Shown in pieces: positions 35,401 to 50,400 of a stretch of DNA of 64,000 bases. Made by a program: the position numbers and the translations under genes. The notes under the pieces are model-generated. The model searched no databases and was not told the DNA's origin. It worked only from the letters and a program-made list of their open reading frames with translations. Numbering within the stretch: position 1 is the stretch's first letter; each line of letters starts with the position of its first letter. Source of the DNA: Apostichopus japonicus (taxonomy: Eukaryota; Echinodermata; Holothuroidea; Aspidochirotida; Stichopodidae); NCBI RefSeq assembly GCF_037975245.1, contig NC_092576.1, positions 22,691,611-22,755,610 on the forward strand, in the 5' to 3' direction.

Positions 35401-38400
35401 CTAAATCCAAGCTTTATTGAGGAAGTTATTATATTGACAACAGTTTTAGACTTTGATCTCTGGCATTGATCTAAAGTGACTCTGGATCTTCTCAAAAGAT
35501 TTAAAGTGGATCTACTTATCACATAGGAAATTGAACTATCCTGTAAATGTAGTGTTGTTGTGTTAAAATGACCAATATAACATACATACACACACACATG
35601 CCATCACCATCGCATTTTGCATACTGTATTAGCAAGGAATCAATTGAAACTGAAGATATTCCCTGACATTGTGATTAACACATTAATCCCTCACAGCACA
35701 AAGTGTATCTCCCATCACTTCAACTGAAGATATTCCCTGACATTGTGATTAACACATCAAAACCTCACAGCACTAAGTGTATCTCCCATCACTTCAACTG
35801 AAGATATTCCCTGACTTTGTGATTAACACATCAAACCCTCACAGCACTAAGTGTATCTCCCTTCACTTTCACTGAAGATATTCCCTGTCATTGTGATTAA
35901 TACATTAAACCCTCACAGCACTAAGTGTATCTCCCTTCACTTCAACTGAAGATATTCCCTGACATTGTGATTAACACATTAAATCCTCACAGCACTAAGT
36001 GTATCTCCCTTCACTTTCACTGAAGATATTCCCTGTCATTGTGATTAATACATTAAACCCTCACAGCACTAAGTGTATCTCCCATCACTTCAACTGAAGA
36101 TATTCCCTGTCATTGTGATTAATACATTAAACCCTCACAGCACTAAGTGTATCTCCCATCACTTCAACTGAAGATATTCCCTGACTTTGTGATTAACACA
36201 TCAAACCCTCACAGCACTAAGTGTATCTCCCTTCACTTTCACTGAAGATATTCCCTGTCATTGTGATTAATACATTAAACCCTCACAGCACTAAGTGTAT
36301 CTCCCTTCACTTCAACTGAAGATATTCCCTGACATTGTGATTAACACATTAAATCCTCACAGCACTAAGTGTATCTCCCTTCACTTTCACTGAAGATATT
36401 CCCTGTCATTGTGATTAACACATCAAACCCTCACAGCACTAAGTGTATCTCCCTTCACTTTCACTGAAGATATTCCCTGTCATTGTGATTAATACATTAA
36501 ACCCTCACAGCACTAAGTGTATCTCCCTTCACTTCAATTGAAGATATTCCCTGACATTGTGATTAACACATTAAATCCTCACAGCACTAAGTGTATCTCC
36601 CTTCACTTTCACTGAAGATATTCCCTGTCATTGTGATTAACACATCAAACCCTCACAGCACTAAGTGTATCTCCCTTCACTTTCACTGAAGATATTCCCT
36701 GTCATTGTGATTAATACATTAAACCCTCACAGCACTAAGTGTATCTCCCTTCACTTCAACTGAAGATATTCCCTGACATTGTGATTAACACATTAAATCC
36801 TCACAGCACTAAGTGTATCTCCCTTCACTTTCACTGAAGATATTCCCTGTCATTGTGATTAATACATTAAACCCTCACAGCACTAAGTGTATCTCCCTTC
36901 ACTTCAACTGAAGATATTCCCTGACATTGTGATTAACACATTAAATCCTCACAGCACTAAGTGTATCTCCCTTCACTTTCACTGAAGATATTCCCTGTCA
37001 TTGTGATTAATACATTAAACCCTCACAGCACTAAGTGAACATGTCAATGAACTAGCAGACCCGCTAGGTGGCTGACTAGTTCAAGATTCCATTTCTGAAG
37101 CTTGGATGAGCGGGGCAAAGAAATTCTTCAGAAAAAAACCCAATGGAAGCTGTTTAAAGCAACTTGTTTGACTTGAACAATGATAACATATGAATATAGA
37201 CTAGTACTAATCAACTGAGTGTAATGCTATGATCTACAGTCAGACACTACAGACCTAGATAACACTGATATTACAGCAACATCTGTTTATATTGGGCCTG
37301 GCTAGGGAGCCCCATTGATTAAAACCAGTCAGTATTAATGACATTACTGACCTGCTTTGACTTCCGTTTATCTTGGCCCTGGCTAGGGAGCCCCATTGAT
37401 TATAACCACAGTCAGCATTAATGACATACTGATATTACAGCAACATCTGTTTATCTTGGGCCTGGCTAGGGAGCCCCATTCATTATAACTAGTCAGTTTT
37501 AATGACATACTGATATTACAGCACCAGCTGTTTATCTTGGACCTGGCTAGGGAGCCCCATTGATTAAAACCACAATCAGTATTAATGACATACTGATATT
37601 ACAGCAACATCTGTTTATCTTGGACCTGGCTAGGGAGCCCCATTGATTAAAACCACAATCAGTATTAATGACATACTGATATTACAGCAACATCTGTTTA
37701 TCTTGGGCCTGGCTAGGGAGCCCCATAGATTAAAACCACAGTCAGTATTAATGACATACTGATATTACAGCAACATCTCTTTATCTTGGGCCTGGCTAGG
37801 GAGCCCCATTGATTATAACCGCAGTCAGTATTAATGACTTACTGAATTTACAGCAATATCTGTTTATCTTGGGCCTGGCTAGGGAGCCCCATTGATTATA
37901 ACCACAGTCAGTATTAATGACATACTGATATAACAGCAACATCTGTTTATCCTGGGCCTGGCTAGGGAGCCCCATTCATTAAAACCACAGTCAGTATTAA
38001 TGACTTACTGATACTACAGCAACATCTGTTTATCTTGGGCCTGGCTAGGGAGCACCATTGATTAAAACCACAGTCAGTATTAATGACATACTGATATTAC
38101 AGCACCAGCTGTTTATCCTGGGCCAGGCTAGGGAGCCCCATTGATTATAACCAGTCAGTATTAATGACATACTGATATAACAGCATCATCTGTTTATCTT
38201 GGGACTGGCTAGGGAGCCCCATTCATTAAAACCACAGTCAGTATTAATGACATACTGATATTACAGCACCATCTGTTTATCTTGGGCCTGGCTAGGGAGC
38301 ACCATTGATTATAACCAGTCAGTATGAATGACATATGTACTGATATAACAGCAATATCTCTTTATCTTGTGCCTGGCTAGGGAGCCCCATTCATTAAAAC

Positions 38401-41400
38401 CACAGTCAGTATTAATGACATACTGATACTACAGCACCAGCTGTTTATCTTTGGCCTGGCTAGGGAGCCCCATTGATTAATAACCAGTCAGTATGAATGA
38501 CATATGTACTGATATAACCGCAATATCTCTTTATCTTGTGCCTGGCTAGGGAGCCCCATTCATTAAAACCACAGTCAGTATTAATGACATACTGATACTA
38601 CAGCACCAGCTGTTTATCTTTGGCCTGGCTAGGGAGCCCCATTGATTAATAACCACAGTCAGTATTAATGACATACTGATATTACAGCACCATCTGTTTA
38701 TCTTGGGCCTGGCTAGGGAGCACCATTGATTATAACCAGTCAGTATGAATGACATATGTACTGATATAACAGCAATATCTCTTTATCTTGTGCCTGGCTA
38801 GGGAGCCCCATTCATTAAAACCACAGTCAGTATTAATGACATACTGATACTACAGCACCAGCTGTTTATCTTTGGCCTGGCTAGGGAGCCCCATTGATTA
38901 ATAACCAGTCAGTATGAATGACATATGTACTGATATAACAGCAATATCTCTTTATCTTGTGCCTGGCTAGGGAGCCCCATTCATTAAAACCACAGTCAGT
39001 ATTAATGACATACTGATACTACAGCACCAGCTGTTTATCTTTGGCCTGGCTAGGGAGCCCCATTGATTAATATCCAGTCAGTATGAATGACATCCTAGTA
39101 TTACAGCAACATCTGTTTATCTTTGGCCTGGCTAGGGAGCCCCATTCATTATAACTAGTCAGTTTTAATGACATACTGATATTACAGCACCAGCTGTTTA
39201 TCTTTGGCCTGGCTAGGGAGCCCCATTGATTATAACCACAGTCAGTATTAATGACATCCTGGTATTACAGCAACATCTGTTTATCTTGGGCCTGGCTAGG
39301 GAGTCCCATGCATTAAAACTAGTCAGTTTTAATGACATACTGATATTACAGCACCAGCTGTTTATCTTTGGCCTGGCTAGGGAGCCCCATTTATTATAAC
39401 CACAGTCAGTATGAATGACATCCTGGTATTACAGCAACATCTGTTTATCTTGGGCCTGGCTAGGGAGGCCCATTCATTATAACTAGTCAGTTTTAATGAC
39501 ATACTGATATTACAGCACCATCTGTTTATCTTAGGCCTGGCTAGGGAGTCTTATTAAACCACAGTCAGTTTTAATGACATACTGATACTACAGCAACATC
39601 TGTTTATCTTGGGCCTGGCTAGGGAGCCCCATTGACTAAAGCCACAGTCAGTATTAATGACATACTGATATTACAGCAACATCTGTTTATCTTGGGCCTG
39701 GCTAGGGAGTCTTATTAAACCACAGTCAGTTTTAATGACATACTGATATTACAGCACCAGCTGTTTATCTTTGGCCTGGCTAGGGAGCCCCATTGATTAT
39801 AACCACAGTCAGTATTAATGACATCCTGGTATTACAGCAACATCTGTTTATCTTGGGCCTGGCTAGGGAGTCCCATGCATTAAAACTAGTCAGTTTTAAT
39901 GACATACTGATATTACAGCACCAGCTGTTTATCTTTGGCCTGGCTAGGGAGCCCCATTTATTATAACCACAGTCAGTATGAATGACATCCTGGTATTACA
40001 GCAACATCTGTTTATCTTGGGCCTGGCTAGGGAGGCCCATTCATTATAACTAGTCAGTTTTAATGACATACTGATATTACAGCACCATCTGTTTATCTTA
40101 GGCCTGGCTAGGGAGTCTTATTAAACCACAGTCAGTTTTAATGACATACTGATACTACAGCAACATCTGTTTATCTTGGGCCTGGCTAGGGAGCCCCATT
40201 GACTAAAGCCACAGTCAGTATTACTGACATACTGACCTGCTTTGATTTCTCTTTGTCTTTGGTCTTCTCTACTTTATTCATACAACTGTCGTAGTCAAGC
40301 AGTTTATGGTGACGCTTCTGGATGAGTTTATGAGGGCCTTGGAACATGTTAAGAAGACTCTCCAATGGAGAAAGAACTCTCTGCTGAACAAACAATGTCT
40401 GAAAGAACAAAGGAATCAGAGATGAACAAAAGAAGCATAAAGAGTTAAAGGATTGGGTCAGGTGTTTGACATGTCTATTTTGTATGAAAGAGCACAAAAA
40501 ACAGAAAAGAACAGTGAAGAAACTACCATGATAGCATGCTCTGTTAAGGAGATATGACACTTTGAAGATATAAAAATTTCTTTAAAACGACTGGTGTAGA
40601 AAGACTTACTGTGAGGGTGTGATGTCACATCCTCACTTCCTTAACATTTGTGAATATATTTCTTTAAAAATTATTTACATTTTTTAACACATTTGAAAAT
40701 AATATAATCAAAAATTCTTCAGATGTTTAATCTCAAATACTTCCTTTGACAAATATGAGATCTCCTGACATATCTTTTGGTTTAAAGTCATGGAATCTCA
40801 CAAAATATTTAGAAAAAAAAAACAAAGACTTTTCAGGAATGTGAGGATGTGACATCACAGCTAGTCAGATTTCAGCAGTTTCTACACAATCTGATAACAC
40901 TTTACACTTGAATATCTTTTTAACCGAAAAAGATATTTGAACAGATTTTTCAACATTGTGTTTCTTTTATTGTCCTCTTTCATATAACATAAACATGTAT
41001 GACAACTGAACCAATCCTTTAAACAAACGTTACCAGAACGAGAAAAAAAGTGGGGGTGGGGGTGGGGCTGGACAGAGTTTTGCATAAGCTCTACTACACC
41101 AAGAGAAAGAAGGAGTGGGGCTGGTCAGAGAGTTGAACTAGCTCTAAAAAACCAAGAGAAAGAAGGGGTGGTGCTGGACAGAGAGTTGAACTAGCTCTAC
41201 AAGAACAACAGAAAAAGATAGAGAGAGGGTGTGAGTAGAGAGTTGAACAACAGCTACTAGAAACAAGAGAGGTGAAGGCTGGTACTTACATAGTCTTTGT
41301 AGAGTTTGTTGGCGAGATGTCGCTGTGCTGCTTCATATTTATTGACTTCATGAAGGTTAGACTGACTGGCGTAGTAATCTGAGATGTCACTGCCAACTGT

Positions 41401-44400
41401 AGCTTCGGCTGATGTAGCAGTCTGTGATATGGAGAACCAAATGAATAGTAGCAATGATTTATAATCATTTCTTATTGTCCTTAACCTTTAATATGACTGG
41501 TATCAAATATCTGTTTACATGATTATTTGGAGCTTACACAAATTGCAGGATCTATGAATGGAACCTTTCAAAATTTGGAGCCCCAACAGTGAGACACACT
41601 AACTTCAAACATATATCGGTCAGTTCCTATCCAACGTAGTGTTATTTTACCTTCAGCTGTTCCAGATAAGAATTGATGTCTGTCACAAAGATCTTGATCG
41701 TCTTCTCTATAACACGGAATCTTCTCTCCATCTTGTCAAAGTCTTCGTCCACAGTCTGTAAATACATAAACAAATTAATTGTATAATTATAACGACTCTC
41801 CACAAACAATGCAAAGTCTTCGTCCACAGTCTGTAAGACAGAAACAAATTTACTGTATAATTATAACAACTCTCCACAAACAATGCAGAGCATTCTAGCA
41901 AATTGACATATTGTGAGTGACCTATATTAACATAAAAATAACTCCTTAAAAGCAGCTCAGAGGTCTATCATCAAGGTTAGAATTGGCTGAAAATGATTCT
42001 TCTTGTAATAAAATATTGCAATTGTCTGCATGTGTTTTAAACATGATACACATACAACCATTTCACTATACAGTCTATATCCCCAAACATTTTAATTACT
42101 TCAAACTTTACTTTATATGTACCTGTCTTTTCACTGTATATTTATACAGTTTGATCTTTTGCCCTTAAGGTTGCCATATCATGTATCTTTATGGAGAAAA
42201 AGGGGTGAGTAGGATGGGGACTGTGATTTTGTCCTTTACAATTCCTTCACCCTATACCATTTCATTTCCTCACTTTCCATTTTCTGGTATATTAGGATGA
42301 CTTATTTTAACAATATCCTTGACTATGTTAGAAGAAACGGGAAACAGCATAACTACAGAAAGCTGGAGAGAGAACAACACAAACGACCAGAACAGCAGGT
42401 CACTGAACAATTCATGATAAAAATCTACTAATAAACCTCCCCCCCCCTCCAAGAAAAAACCAACCTGGGATGCAGGTGTTTTTCTGGTTCAACATAAACA
42501 ACCAGAACAGCAGGTAATAGAACAATTCCTGATAAAATCTACTAATAAACCCAAACAAAAATACAAACCTGGGATAACAGTCCTGTGATGCGGGTGATTT
42601 TCTGGTTCAACATCAACAACATGAACAGCAGGTCATAGAACAATTCCTGATAAAATCTACCAATAACTCCTCCCCCCCACAAAAAGAAAATACCAATTTG
42701 GGATGCCAGTCCTGTGATGCAGGTGATTTTCTGGTTCAACATCAACAACCAGAACAGCAGGTCATAGAAGAATTCATGATAACATCTACCAATAACCCCT
42801 CCCCCCACCTCCCCCCAAAGAGAAAATACCCACCTGAGATGCCAGTCCTGTGATGCGGGTGATTTTCTGGTTCATTCTTTGTGATTTCTTCTTGATAGAG
42901 TGCATGTTGATTTTACCAATCTTGTCTGAGATGGCTTCTTGTCCTGGTTTCCTGTACTTCATAACTGGTTAAAAGGAAACAGTCAGTAACGATACCCAGA
43001 GTGTGATCTGATAATAGCACACAGAATACATATGAATGATATATGGAAAGCTTGACCCAGGAGAGGATATTAGACTACATCACACTCTCCCCTTCATTAT
43101 ACTATTACCTAATTATGTGTTTATGTCTAGATGATATAAAACAAACAGGAACAAGAAAACCCAACAGTTCTAGGATATAACTAAGGTAGAGATTACTAAA
43201 CATCTCCGATTATGATACCATTCACAACTGTCTGTTAGTATTTTCTATGATAGGTATAAACTGCTCAGTACCCACCTAAATCTTTCCGCCTCTTAAATTC
43301 ATTGATGGAGTTGGCAACGTCAGTCATTGCAGTTAACGCCCGCTGGATATTAGGTCTGTCCGGAAGGTCTTCTTCTGTGTACTAAAATGATAAGACCAGG
43401 TACACATTTAAAATATTCATTGCATATATAACACCATCCTAAGAAACAGACAAAACATACCTATCTTTTAAGAGATACATTGTACAATGATCCATTGGTA
43501 GGACTGTTGACTCACAACCTAAATGCAGTTGTTATTATTACATGTATGTTGTATTAGCAGGGGACCATGTAGGTACATACCGTGTAAAATGATCCATTGG
43601 TAGGACAGTGGACTCACAACCTAATGCAGTTGTTATTATTACATGTTAGCAGGGGACCATGTAGGTACATACCTTGTACAATGATCCATTGGTAGGACAG
43701 TGGACTCACAACCTAATGCAGTTGTCAATATTACATGTATGTTGTATCAGCAGGGGACCATGTAGGTACATACCTTGTACAATGATCCATTGGTAGGACA
43801 GTGGACTCACAACCTAATGCAGTTGTTATTATTACATGTTAGCAGGGGACCATGTAGGTACATACCTTGTACAATGATCCATTGGTAGGACTGTTGACTC
43901 ACAACCTAAATGCAGTTGTTATTATTACATGTATGTTGTATCAGCAGGGGACCAAGTAGGTACATACCTTTTACAATGATACTTTGGTAGGACTGTTGAC
44001 TCACAACCTATATATGTAGTTTTTATTATTACATGTATGTTGTATCAGCAGGGGACCATGTAGGTACATACCTTGTACAATGATCCATTGGTAGGTCTGT
44101 TGACTCACAACCTTAATGCAGTTGTTATTATTACATTTATGTTGTATCAACAGGGGACCAAGTAGGTACATACCTTGTACAATGATCCATTGGTACGACT
44201 TTTGATTCACAACCTAATGCAGTTGTTATTATTACATGTATGTTGTATTAGCAGGGGACCATGTAGGTACATACCTTGTACAATTCAGCTAAGAGGAGAT
44301 GATATTTCAAGATTCTCTGGACAGGCTTTATAAGAAAAGAAGCCAGGTCCCAACAGTTGGTACTTTGTCTGAAAAAAAAAAATCATAAGATTGTTTCACT

Positions 44401-47400
44401 AATTAAACAAATTCCCACCAAGGACAGAGAAATTTAAAGTGAAATTCTAACCAAAAAAAAAAAAAAGAGAGAAATCAAGTGATAAATTCCAATTCTCTCC
44501 TATGAGATTCCTGCATACAGAGTAATTCATTATATCCACTCAGGTACTTGTAAAAGCATTGGAAAACTTATTTTTGTTGAATGGAGCGTCTTCTTTTCCC
44601 CATCAGAATAAAACAAGTTCAACCTGAATTTATTACATGCAGCTGGTTTTACTTTGTTGATCTTATGATACTTTGGTTGAGAAGGCAGACATTTATTTCT
44701 GTTCTGAATATGATTATGTATATTATTGTCATAAAGGTTTGATTTATTAATCCCTAGTTGCTCACCTGACTAACTCCAGACCTTGATTGATATACTCCTG
44801 CACCTCGGGATTCTCTTCATACTGTTGGAGAAATGAATAATTAGGGACAACTGGACCAATATAAAAACACTCAGCAAAGCAGACACATGGGTGTTATGTG
44901 TTGAATACAGACTGCTTCAACCAATCTAATAACACTCAACAAAGTAGACACATAGGTGTTATTTGTGGAAAACAGTATTCTTGAGAGGACACACAGTTAG
45001 TGTTATGTGTGGAATACAGTATTCTTGAGAGGACACACAGTTAGTGTTATGTGTGGAATACAGTATTATTGAGAGGACACACAATTAGTGTTATGTGTGG
45101 AATAATACAGTATTCTTGACAGGACACACAGTTAGTGTTATGTGTGGAATAATACAGTATTCTTGAGAGGACACACAGTTAGTGTTATGTGTGGAATACA
45201 GTATTCTTGAGAGGACACACAGTTAGTGTTATGTGTGGAATACAGTATTCTTGAGAGGACACACATTTAGTGTTATGTGTGGAATACAGTATTCTTGAGA
45301 GGACACACAGTTAGTGTTATGTGTGGAATACAGTATTCTTGAGAGGACACACAGTTAGTGTTATGTGTGCAATACAATATTCTTGAGAGGACACACAGTT
45401 AGTTTAAAGTAAAGCTGTATAATAACCATGTTAAACTATAGAATGTTGTCAAAGAAAATGTTAATCAGTTTGAATTACAAACTACTAGTTATTGAGAGAA
45501 ATTCAACAAATCAGATGAAAAGAGAAAATCTTGCTCAAGATACACCAATCAAAAATCAAGTTTTAATAGGAAAAAAAACTTGACTACCGTGTTGACATAT
45601 AACAGATCCATTACTGGGATTTAATCTCTGGAAGTATCAAGGCTTTAGCTGGGGAAGATAGGATCCATATCTCCACTTATCAACAAGATACTGCTAAAGA
45701 TAGGGTTGTCAAATAACAATGTGGAATATCTTTGTAAATGTAAAGTATTACATTGTCTGCCACTGCAATAACCCTTTAAATGTTTGACAAAGTAAGCTGA
45801 CACAGGATGTTTAAAGTGAAACACAATGCTGTTTGACTTGCCTTTTCCAGTAATGCAATTGCATCATCATGATTTCTACAGTAGGTTGCATAAGCGCTGT
45901 GAAGATCACTGCTGTGCTCCATGAAACATTCACCTGAAAGCAAAGAAAAAAGAAAAGACCATTTCATGCTGCTTATTGCTCTAGCAACCATGGCATTCAT
46001 TGTACAATTAGAACACTTGAATATACAGATTCAAAACTTGAGCTGATGACCAAACTAATTTATGTAACTCTCTCACCGCATAAAGCTGGTAGTTGTTACA
46101 TCATACAATGTATTAAGTCTAAAACATCATACCAGACAACTCATAGAAGTACTCCTTGATGGCTAAAGTAATGTCATTATTACAAATCCTAGCTATTTCT
46201 ATCATTGAGCCAGTTGGGAATCGCTTTGCACAATATAAAAGTGATTTGGTGATATTGTTCAAGATTTGCTGCTAGGACCCATCACCTTGAGCAGAGATGA
46301 TCACCTACAATTGACTAGCAAACTACTTGCATTGATGCTGTTCCTATATCCATGCTTTTAAGTATGGTGTATGTACTTAAACATGGTTTTAATGTCTTAC
46401 ATATTGATCCAATGTGGCACAATGTATTATAATGTTGGTACATTGTATAAAACATGATCAGATGTGGTAACATGTATAACAATGTGGCACAATGTTTCAA
46501 ATTATATTATAACTTGATCCAATGTGGCACAATGTATGACAATGTGGTATGATGTATTACAACTTGATTCAATATACTTCAATGTTGTACAATGTTTCAC
46601 AATGGGGTGCAATGTATTGCAAAATGATTACAAATGATACCATGTAGTAGAATGTATATATGTTGTGGTACATTGCTTTATGATTCAAGGCATCACCATA
46701 CAACCCAATGTAGTACAATGTATGTGTTACTTGGGTGATTCAAGAAATCACCTTAAAACTGAAAGGTAAACGATGAGTTACCATTGACTACAACACGGTC
46801 TAATGAATTACAATTAACTACAATATGGTACATGTATTACAATCAAGTCCACTGTATTACAATAAAGTCCACTGCATTTCAATAAAGTCCACTGTATTAC
46901 AATATGGTCCATTGTATTACAATAAAGTCCGCTGAACATTTACAATAAAGTCCACTGTATCACAATAAAGTCCACTGTATTACAGTGAAGTCCACTCTAT
47001 TACAATATGGTACAATGTATTACCTATAAACTGTTCTTCAGGAGACTTCTCTTCCACTGTTGTTGCTATGGCATTCATAAAATTCTCCGCTACCATAATC
47101 ACCTCGTCCATATTGCCAAACAGAACATCTAACTCTAGTCCTTTTGCCTGCGAAAGTCAAAACAAACCCATAAAAACCATAGTCTGGTATAATGTTACCA
47201 TCTTGACGGTAAGCTGTACAACTATATGTATAGGTATGGTGAGATCATACTTGACTCTAGCTTGAAAAATAAGTGACCAATGAAAAATACTCAATGCATG
47301 CTAGTGTGTCTTCATTGGTATCAGACATGTAGTACAGTAGCAGTAATGTTACTCTTAAATGGAATCAGCAAATTTAATTCTTACATGAAAATACTAACGT

Positions 47401-50400
47401 AATTCTCATATGATATTACTAATGAATTAAATTCTCACAATATAATGCCTATGTTTACAATTATCACATGATATTAATGTAATTCTCACATGATATTACC
47501 AATGTAATTCTCACATGATACTACCAATGTAATGCTCACATGATATTACTAATGTAATTCTTATCTTATCTTACCAAAGTAATTCTCACATAATATTATT
47601 AATCTAATTCTTACATGCTATTGCTAATGTAATTCTCACATAATATTATTAATGTAATTCTCACATGATATTCATAATGTAATTAACACATGATATTATT
47701 AATGTAATTCTCACATGATATTACCAAAGTAATTCTCACATGATATTACTACTGTAATTCGTACATGATATTACCAAAGTAATTCTCACATGATATTACT
47801 AATGTAATTCATACATGATCTTACCAAAGTAATTCTCACATGATATTACCAAAGTAATTCTCACATGATATTATTAATGTAATTCTCACATGATATTACC
47901 AATGTAATTCTCACATGATATTACTAATGTAATTCTCACATGATATTAATAATGTAATTATCACATGATATTACCAATGTAATTCTCACATGATATTATT
48001 AATCTAATTCTTACATGATATATGACTAATGTAATTCACACATGATCTTACCAATGTAATTCTCACATAATCTTACCAATGTAATTCTTTCATGATACTA
48101 CAATGTAATTCTCACATGATATTACCAATATAATTCTCACATAATCTTACCAATGTAATTCTTTCATGATACTACAATGTAATTCTCACATGATATTATT
48201 AATGTAATTCTCACATGATATTACTAATGTAATTCTCACATGATATTACCAATGTAATTCTCACATGATATTATTAATGTAATTCTCACATGATATTAAT
48301 AATGTAATTATCACATGATATTACCAATGTAATTCTCACATGATATTATTAATCTAATTCTTACATGATATATGACTAATGTAATTCACACATGATCTTA
48401 CCAATGTAATTCTCACATAATCTTACCAATGTAATTCTTTCATGATACTACAATGTAATTCTCACATGATATTACCAATGTAATTCTCACATAATCTTAC
48501 CAATGTAATTCTTTCATGATACTACAATGTAATTCTCACATGATATTATTAATGTAATTCTCCCATGATATTACTAAAGTAATTCTCACATGATATTACC
48601 AATGTAATTCTCACATGATATTATTAATGTAATTCTCACATGATATTATTAATGTAACACGGACGTCTATTAAGTCAGGTCTGTATGTTCCTTAATGATA
48701 CATTTTCACTTCATAACTTGTTTGGCATTCCTTTAATACAATAAAATGCAGTGACTAGTACATTGTTGAGAAACAACTAAGGTGAATCAAATAAAGTGCA
48801 GATGCAACCCAATATAATCAGAAACATGATTTTTACAAACCTTAAATTGCCTCAGATAACATTTCACATTGTATTATCAATTTTAAATAGACAAATGTCA
48901 TCTATGGGTGGTGTTTTGTTCATATAACTTAAAATGAACATGATTGGTTTAGTTCTTATCATCCCAAACCCAAGGAATAGCATTAACCTACAGATTAACA
49001 CTAATGAGCCAAGATCATTGCCAATTAGGTAGACACATTTAGCATACTGCAGCTGTACTGCTATAGAAACATTACTTGCACTCAACTTTGCTTCTTTTCT
49101 AGAACTTGACATACCAAGACTAAAGGTCTACCTTTTAATCTTTTAATAATGATGTACTTTCTTTTATCATACATCATGGTAATATGAAGTAGATTATTGT
49201 GATGGATGCCAATACAGAATGCTCTGCCAGTAACAGATAAAACTAATGTGAAATGAGAATCCTGCAGAGAGGCTAATGAACAATCAATGATATCTGAACA
49301 GAATGACAAATGGGCAACTAATGATACCCTTATAGCATGGTTAGCTAGCACCAAAGTAACCATACCAGAAAGATTACCTAGCACCAGGTAACCATACCAG
49401 GTTACCTAACACTCAAGTAACTATATCAGCATTGTTACCTAGCACCCAAGTAACTGTACCAGAATGGTTACTTGAACCACAGGTAACCGTAACAGAATGG
49501 TTACCTAGCACCCAAGTAACCAGACCATAATTGTAGCCTAGCAGGCTAGCACCCAAGAAACCAGACCAGGAAGGTCAGCCAGCACCCAGATAACCATACC
49601 AAGTTACCTAGCTCACAGGTAACTGTACCAGAATGGTTACCTTGCACCCAGGTAACCGTACCAGAATGGTCAGCCAGCACCCAGTTAACCATATCAGAAT
49701 GATTACCTAGCACCCAGGGCACCGTGCCAGAATGATTACCTAGCACCCAAGTAACCATACAAGGTTACCTGGCACCCAGGTAACAAAAACCAGGTTAGCC
49801 AGCACCAAGGTATCTGTACCAGAATGGTTAGCCAGCACCCAGGTCACCATATCAGGTTACCTAGTACCAAGGTAACGATACCGCAATGGTTACCTAGCAC
49901 CCAACTAACTGTACCAGAATGGTTAGCCAGCACCCAAGAAAACCGTACCAGTACCAAAATGTTCAGCCAACACCCAAGTTACAGTACGAAAATGATTAGC
50001 TTGCACTCAAGTAACCATGTAACTTACTCAATATACCCCAATGGAATGCATAACACATACTCAATGTACCCCAATGGAATGCATAACACATACTCTTGTG
50101 TACCCCAATGGAATGAACACTTACTCAATGTACCCCAATGGAATGCATAACACACTCAATGTACACCAATGAAATGCACAACACTTACTCAATGTACCCC
50201 AAAAGAATGGTTAGGCAGCACCCAATAACATGAGATATTTAGATATGTTAGTTCCTTGAGGGCCCTCACTCATGTGAATGCATATATTTCACTTGCTCTT
50301 CTTATATCAGGAATATCGAGGGTTATCCATGTTTTCCTTCCGTGGCTTGTCTAGCAAATACAATTTATCTAAAGATCGATAGTTAACCAAGCTAATGTTT

